From assembly GCA_018266395.1 (NCBI GenBank), contig JAFEAM010000002.1, positions 1 through 64,000 on the forward strand: a DNA stretch of 64,000 bases. Direction: 5' to 3'. Both the position numbers and the translations under genes were made by a program. Origin of the DNA: Bacteroidota bacterium (GTDB taxonomy: Bacteria; Bacteroidota; Bacteroidia; Cytophagales; Cyclobacteriaceae). Positions 59,536-64,000 of the stretch are shown in pieces (the stretch's first letter is position 1; each line of letters opens with the position of its first letter). The notes beneath the pieces were generated by a model. That model saw nothing but the letters and a program-made list of their open reading frames with translations, did no database searches and had not been told where the DNA came from.

Positions 59536-61641
59536 CTACCTTCTCCTTCCGCCACCCCCGCCTCTCGCTCCGCCTCCGCCAAATCCACCGCCACCCCGGT
59601 TCATCTGCTGGAAGCCTGCGTTCTGGTTTGAACTTCGCTGACGGTTCTCATAATCCCGGTTCATGTTGTTGCGCTGGTCTGCCTGGTTCCACTGATTTCC
59701 GTTGCGCTGGGACCAGTCTCCATTATCACCGCGCTGATAGACATTCCCGCTTCTGTCGCCATACACATCATTTCGACCTCTTCCAGTCGGCTGTTGTGAA
59801 GCTTTCGGCTGCGAAATATTGTTCCCCTGACTGCGGCGATCACCTGCAGGCTGTTGCGAAGCTGATGGACCACGTTGACGGTCGCGTGTGGCGACGTCAT
59901 TGCGGCCATTGTAGATATTATTGGAGCGATCAATGTTGATGTTTCCATTGTTGATGAACGTGGGCCCCCGACCGCCATACATTCCGCCACGATAGGGAGG
60001 ATAATAAGGAGGACGATACATGGGAGGTCCCCAATAGCCGCCACCGCCATAGATACTCATGTGAAACCATCCATAACTCATGTGAAATCCCATGCTCCAT
60101 CCTGTCCAGGGATTATAGTGCATGCTGAAGCCGTAGGTAACCGGCTGGGGATAATAGTAAGGACCATACCAGGGGTTGTAATAATATCCGGTACCATATA
60201 CTACCGTTCCCCCGTAAACATAACAGCCTGTATAACCAGGAGTGTATCCCACGTAGACCACCTCCGGCGTGCTGTCATAAATGTAGACGTACTGCAACGG
60301 ATAGGCTGGTGAACTAGCAGGTATCTTGTCCACTTCCTTGGGCCGCTCATCACTCACCTTCCATGGACCTTTGGGTGAATCGGCAACAAACCACACGCCT
60401 GTCTCCACACAGTAATATTTGTTTCCAGATTGAAGGACTTTACTGGTGGTGTTGACAGCCAGCGAGAGCGATGTTCCTTCAATCTTCTCAAACTTGGGCT
60501 CGCCGTCATAGGTGACGGTGCACGTTGCCTTCTTCCTGTCCACCTTGGCCGTTTGAGGGATCTGCGCATCCATTACCGCCATCCTGCTAGCGGGTGTGCC
60601 CGGTACACTGGCCAGCACGTTATCCTTTTCAGATCCTTCAGGAATGTTTGCGAAGTCTTTTGGGAGCTGATCACCAGAAATGTAAGCCCAGGGTCCCTTC
60701 AGATCCGATGCCGCATACCACCGCCCGGAAAGCAGCACGTAGAATTTCTGATCTTCAATACTCTTGAATATATCATCCTCTGAGTTTGATATGTAGAGAA
60801 GAGATGTCTTCTGAATGTTGACGTATTGCGGTTCGCCTTTGGATTGGATGAGTTCAGCAGATGTAAGACTCACCAATACAGCAGGCTTTTCGTTGGTTAC
60901 CGGGGCCTTACCTTCCGTTTCTTTTTTCAATTGCTTGTCCAGGGACTGAATCCTCTTCGGCAGTTGTGCCGCCAAATTATAGTCTTTTGCGACCAAAGCA
61001 GAGACATACCAGTTCTGGCCGCCATATAAATAGTATTTCTTGTCATCAGGATTCTCAACTATGAGAAAGGGTGTATTGATCACCTTGTTCATACCCAGCT
61101 TCTCGTCTTTCTTGAGACGCGGCTCGCCATCAATGAGTACAAGGGTGGTGGGTTCAGTCTTAAAAATAATTTCAGGAGCATTGTTCTTAAAATCGGCGTT
61201 GACGGCCTCCTGCTCCTGTTCTATGGTGGCGGCAATATCATCGAGGGAAGCCACAATTTCCCATTTGGGTATTTCCTTTTCCAGGAATGCCTTCAGCTTA
61301 TTGATCTTGTTTTCATCTGTAACACCGGGAAGCCTTACTTCCGAAATGGTGATGCTCTCAAGGGTAGCCGTACGGGTATCTCGATCAGTAACCAGGGTCG
61401 CGTTGTACCAGAACACACCGAACTGCAATTCATCACCTGGCAATTCTTTTGCAGAAAAGGCTGCCCTGCCGACAAGCCGATCACCCTTGAGGCTTTCCGG
61501 TTGCGGCTGATAGATGGTGATGACACCTCCTTTTTCGGTTTTAAGTTCCTTGGGCCATATGGATTCAGCGTTCACGACCAGTGAAAAAAGGCTGATGAAG
61601 GGAATCAGTAGAATTCCTGTTTTGTTGAAAAATGTTTTCAT
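59536..61641 (-). CDS. Large secreted Gly/Tyr/Asn-rich protein
   Basis: A 701-residue protein with signal peptide (MKTFFNKTGILLIPFISLFSLVVNA). The ordered N-terminal part (about 26-420) contains three repeats of a small module with YYLYGGQNWYVSA, FYVLLSGRWYAASDLKGPW and YYCVETGVWFVADSPKGPW, each ending in a W-x-[VA]-[AS] core. After about 440 comes a Tyr/Gly/Pro-rich region (YNPWYGPYYYPQP), then an Asn/Gln/Arg/Gly-rich tail ending in RGGGGGRRR. Similar proteins are annotated as carbohydrate-binding or hypothetical in Bacteroidota and Proteobacteria. Function unknown; cell-surface or matrix role possible. Confidence 0.75.
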   Translation of the reverse strand: MKTFFNKTGILLIPFISLFSLVVNAESIWPKELKTEKGGVITIYQPQPESLKGDRLVGRAAFSAKELPGDELQFGVFWYNATLVTDRDTRTATLESITISEVRLPGVTDENKINKLKAFLEKEIPKWEIVASLDDIAATIEQEQEAVNADFKNNAPEIIFKTEPTTLVLIDGEPRLKKDEKLGMNKVINTPFLIVENPDDKKYYLYGGQNWYVSALVAKDYNLAAQLPKRIQSLDKQLKKETEGKAPVTNEKPAVLVSLTSAELIQSKGEPQYVNIQKTSLLYISNSEDDIFKSIEDQKFYVLLSGRWYAASDLKGPWAYISGDQLPKDFANIPEGSEKDNVLASVPGTPASRMAVMDAQIPQTAKVDRKKATCTVTYDGEPKFEKIEGTSLSLAVNTTSKVLQSGNKYYCVETGVWFVADSPKGPWKVSDERPKEVDKIPASSPAYPLQYVYIYDSTPEVVYVGYTPGYTGCYVYGGTVVYGTGYYYNPWYGPYYYPQPVTYGFSMHYNPWTGWSMGFHMSYGWFHMSIYGGGGYWGPPMYRPPYYPPYRGGMYGGRGPTFINNGNINIDRSNNIYNGRNDVATRDRQRGPSASQQPAGDRRSQGNNISQPKASQQPTGRGRNDVYGDRSGNVYQRGDNGDWSQRNGNQWNQADQRNNMNRDYENRQRSSNQNAGFQQMNRGGGGFGGGGARGGGGGRRR

Positions 61642-61689
61642 AATTGCAAACGCAATGTAGTTATACCTGTCCGAATTGTCAGTGTGATA

Positions 61690-62412
61690 TCACTGGGTTA
61701 CCGCACCAAAAAACATGATGAACCTCAACCTCCAGATGCTGTCCACAGTATCAAAGGACTGGTCGATGGTTTCACGCGATTGTTGAAAAGCATAAATGAA
61801 CTGGAATCGGTATTGATAGTTTAGCCTGTAACCGAGACCGAGACGGGTCTTGAAGATATTGGCAAATCTTTCCCCCACATTTTTGTCCATAACAAAAAAA
61901 CCTTCCACGTCGGTGATGGCATAGAGTTGTTTGTTTTCGAAGAAGGTCTTTCGGTTTATTGGCACGAACACTTCAGTGAATAGCCGGACGCGGTTGCTGA
62001 TCTCCATTTCCCCGCCTTCAGGCTTCACCATCCGGTAATCATATCGCAATACAGCCCGGCTTTCAATCCGACCGCCCGTCGTTATCGTGTAACGCATGGC
62101 AGGACTCAGTCTGGTTTCATAGGTACGAAGCTTATTGCTTTGCTGTACCCAATACAATGGCACGGAAAACATCAAATCGATCTTGGGCGACATACTCCGC
62201 TGGATGGTGGGGGTAATCATCAGGGCTCGCCAGGGGTCCTGACCCGAAGTCACTTTTTCAAAACTGGCTTCAGTATCAAAAACCCAGACGTTGGCGAATG
62301 GATAGACCCCCTGAAGGTCCGCCCACACCTGTGTATCATATGACTTCTGCCCTGAAGCGGACAAGACCGGCAACAATCCTATAAGTAAGAAAGCAATTTT
62401 CCGGAAACCCAT
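61690..62412 (-). CDS. DUF2490-like outer-membrane protein
   Basis: A 240-residue protein with a signal peptide (FRKIAFLLIGLLPVLSASGQ) and alternating strands typical of a small beta-barrel. The sequence around WADLQGVYPFANVWVFDTEA and LSPAMRYTITTGGRIESRAVLRYDYRM fits DUF2490. It is 1 bp downstream of the amidohydrolase stop, so it is the last gene of a three-gene operon with glutaminase. Function unknown. Confidence 0.82.
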   Translation of the reverse strand: MGFRKIAFLLIGLLPVLSASGQKSYDTQVWADLQGVYPFANVWVFDTEASFEKVTSGQDPWRALMITPTIQRSMSPKIDLMFSVPLYWVQQSNKLRTYETRLSPAMRYTITTGGRIESRAVLRYDYRMVKPEGGEMEISNRVRLFTEVFVPINRKTFFENKQLYAITDVEGFFVMDKNVGERFANIFKTRLGLGYRLNYQYRFQFIYAFQQSRETIDQSFDTVDSIWRLRFIMFFGAVTQ

Positions 62413-62413
62413 T

Positions 62414-63520
62414 TCACTTCAAATGTAGCTTCTCCCATTGGCGGACTTTGTGACGGGCATCATCAAACAGTCTGATGTAGTTTCTCAGCCTGACTTTTTC
62501 ACTCGTTTCCCTATCTAGCAAATTCCAGAGAGGCGCATACATTTCATAAACGGAATAATAGGACTTCTCATCAGGAGGTGCCACCACATCTGTGCCGAAC
62601 AGAAAGCGATCGGGGAAGCGGTTCAACAAACCTGCTGTGTTTTGCGTTGCCTGAGGCGAAGAGACTACATACTTGGCAACTTCATCCCACGAGATGTCAA
62701 AATAGACATGCTGCAGAGTGGGATCGCTCAGTATTTGTTCTACAATATCAATGTGTGCTGTGCTTCTTTCCGGCACAGCGGATCCGCCGTAGGTAGCGGG
62801 ACTCACAACTCGACCGAGACCCGTATGAGCCCAGATAATGGTTGTCTTCGGATGTCGCCTCAGCAATTCTTTCACCTGCGTGAGATAGACCGGCTCTGAC
62901 TTGGCTTTCGCGAAGGGCACATCGATATCATTGTGTAGAATAACGAGCAACCCGACTTTACCTGCGAAGTCGAGAATACTGTCCAGCGCCGGGTTTGTGA
63001 GGCTGGCTACTTCACCAGCCACTTTGGCTGAAACGAACTCCTTGTGAATACTGAATTCACCTATTCCAGTAAAAACGCCCGGGAAAGTCTGAAGCACGCG
63101 TTGAATATGTTTCCAACCGTACATGTCTGCCGGATTGAAACCTGTGATCATAGGGTCAAATCGCGCCTGCTGCTCAGGTTTCAGGTGACTGTACTGCGTT
63201 GCGATCCATGCGTCTGTGAAGGAGTAGTAATACAGGGGCGCATCGCTTTGCAAATAATAGGACGGGCCATAGCTGCCGGAGTTCTGGTAGGACCACTGTT
63301 GCTGAAGGGGAATTCCAAACAATGTGGACCTTCCAACGTTGTCACCCATCAATTGCAGATAGCGCTCTATGGTAATTCCTTCCTGGATGAAATTGGTTAA
63401 GTGAAAATGAGAATCGTTGAAAAGTATCTGCTTGTTCGGCTGGGCGTAAGCAGACCAAAACTGAAGGCTGCAAAATATCACTGCCAGCAGTAATCGACGG
63501 TCTTTCCCTTTCCCGTTCAT
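62414..63520 (-). CDS. Secreted amidohydrolase (amidohydrolase_2 family)
   Basis: A 368-residue protein with an N-terminal signal segment (LLLAVIFCSLQFWSAYAQ). The metal-binding H-x-H is in FNDSHFHLTNF; LLVILHNDID and TIIWAHTGLG carry further barrel ligands, and FLFGTDVVAPP the terminal Asp. This pattern belongs to the TIM-barrel amidohydrolase_2 group (decarboxylases and hydrolases). It overlaps the upstream glutaminase gene by 4 bp and precedes DUF2490. Substrate unknown. Confidence 0.85.
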   Translation of the reverse strand: MNGKGKDRRLLLAVIFCSLQFWSAYAQPNKQILFNDSHFHLTNFIQEGITIERYLQLMGDNVGRSTLFGIPLQQQWSYQNSGSYGPSYYLQSDAPLYYYSFTDAWIATQYSHLKPEQQARFDPMITGFNPADMYGWKHIQRVLQTFPGVFTGIGEFSIHKEFVSAKVAGEVASLTNPALDSILDFAGKVGLLVILHNDIDVPFAKAKSEPVYLTQVKELLRRHPKTTIIWAHTGLGRVVSPATYGGSAVPERSTAHIDIVEQILSDPTLQHVYFDISWDEVAKYVVSSPQATQNTAGLLNRFPDRFLFGTDVVAPPDEKSYYSVYEMYAPLWNLLDRETSEKVRLRNYIRLFDDARHKVRQWEKLHLK

Positions 63521-64000
63521 TTTGTCCGTGGCTCTACCAGGTAGGGATTGACTTTCAATTCACGCGACACTTCAAAAATTGCCCGCTGTGCTTTTACGCT
63601 GTTACCTGCTTCATTCAGAGGAGGTGATATGGCAGCAATCCCGAATTTGCCTGGGCACACTGCAATGATTCCTCCGCCAACTCCCGACTTTCCCGGAAGA
63701 CCAACTGCAAACAACCATTGACCGGAGTCATCATATAATCCGGCGGTAGCCATCACCGAAAGGGTGAATGCCGCTGTCTCCGGAGAAACCACTTTTTTCT
63801 TTGTGACAGGATTGAAACCTCCGTTTGCCAGCGTAGCCGCCATCGTAGCGAGGTCGCGCGTGTTCACATTGAGCGCGCATTGCTTGGTGTAAATGTCGGT
63901 GGACTGGACTGGATCAAAATACATTCTGTTATAAGCAAACAGCAGGTGAGCGATGGCCTGATTTCTGAGGTTGTCACCGGCCTCGCTGATATAGACAGGG
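63517..64000 (-). CDS. glsA: Glutaminase (serine-type GlsA), partial
   Basis: The C-terminal ~160 residues of a glutaminase, cut by the right edge. The visible sequence includes ISEAGDNLRNQAIAHLLF, YTKQCALNVNTRDLATMAATLANGG, then GLPGKSGVGGGIIAVCPGKFGIA with the conserved K-S-G-V-G-G-G loop, and ISPPLNEAGNSVKA. It deamidates glutamine to glutamate. An ATG at 63924 is internal, not the start, since the family motif continues upstream of it. Its stop overlaps the amidohydrolase start by 4 bp. Confidence 0.92.
   Translation of the reverse strand, partial: PVYISEAGDNLRNQAIAHLLFAYNRMYFDPVQSTDIYTKQCALNVNTRDLATMAATLANGGFNPVTKKKVVSPETAAFTLSVMATAGLYDDSGQWLFAVGLPGKSGVGGGIIAVCPGKFGIAAISPPLNEAGNSVKAQRAIFEVSRELKVNPYLVEPRTK

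Overview
The window looks like chromosomal DNA of a Bacteroidota bacterium, probably of the Cytophagales type, at medium G+C. Several promoters fit the Bacteroidota pattern TTG-N19-TAnnTTTG. Recognisable Shine-Dalgarno sites are scarce. Many flanking proteins are typical of this phylum: DUF3667, DUF2490, FadL/OmpP1, sortilin-like BNR proteins, HemJ and twin-arginine xylose-isomerase-like TIM barrels. Two tRNA-Val genes are present. The organism assignment is an inference from these traits; no rRNA is in the window.

Region 1 (1-17820) is the standout. Twenty same-strand genes with gaps of 40 bp or less (803-17820) encode what appears to be a complete sulfur-oxidising heterodisulfide-reductase-like (sHdr) system: a radical SAM protein, an ArsR repressor, TusA, two DsrE-family sulfurtransferases, two lipoate-binding proteins (LbpA), sHdrC1-B1-A-hyp-C2 (the last an HdrC-HdrB fusion), a dedicated lipoate assembly set (two lipoate-protein ligases and two LipS-type radical SAM enzymes), EtfB-EtfA, and a membrane Fe-S oxidoreductase of the EtfD/EMO type. 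The implied route is sulfane sulfur via TusA/DsrE to sHdr, electrons via lipoyl-LbpA and possibly ETF to EMO and the menaquinone pool, with sulfite as product. A divergent four-cluster Fe-S subunit, cut by the left edge, may belong to a molybdoenzyme that oxidises that sulfite. A perfect 9-bp inverted repeat lies in the divergent promoter region next to the ArsR gene. Most published sHdr work is on Proteobacteria, Aquificae and some Gram-positives and archaea, so a full set in a Bacteroidota-like context is the main discovery candidate.

Region 2 (17821-26247) is accessory: an array of four ~65-bp palindromic units at ~110-bp spacing, a FadL-type porin, poorly characterised membrane or conserved proteins, a RibD/DHFR-like reductase, a DUF2784 protein, tRNA-Val(TAC) with promoter and terminator, a tRNA-derived remnant, and an intergenic repeat family with the core GAATGTTGAA.

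Region 3 (26248-36183) is an unbroken ten-gene haem operon, hemACDEFBLNHJ, covering every step from glutamyl-tRNA to protohaem, with both oxygen-dependent and oxygen-independent coproporphyrinogen oxidases.

Region 4 (36246-52773) mixes a sortilin-like secreted protein, sugar-related enzymes (TIM-barrel isomerases, aldo/keto reductase, SDRs, an IlvD/Edd sugar-acid dehydratase), a thioredoxin, a MarR regulator, a CDP-alcohol phosphatidyltransferase and a pirin-pirin-nitroreductase-ferredoxin cluster. The MarR gene and the pirin cluster have near-identical promoter-operators (TTGTA-N2-TACAA over the -33 element), suggesting one regulon.

Region 5 (52800-64000) is minus-strand apart from a tRNA-Val(GAC): a beta-lactamase/D-aminoacylase fusion, an OxyR-MFS-trehalase cluster, a large Gly/Tyr-rich secreted protein, and a glutaminase-amidohydrolase-DUF2490 operon cut by the right edge.
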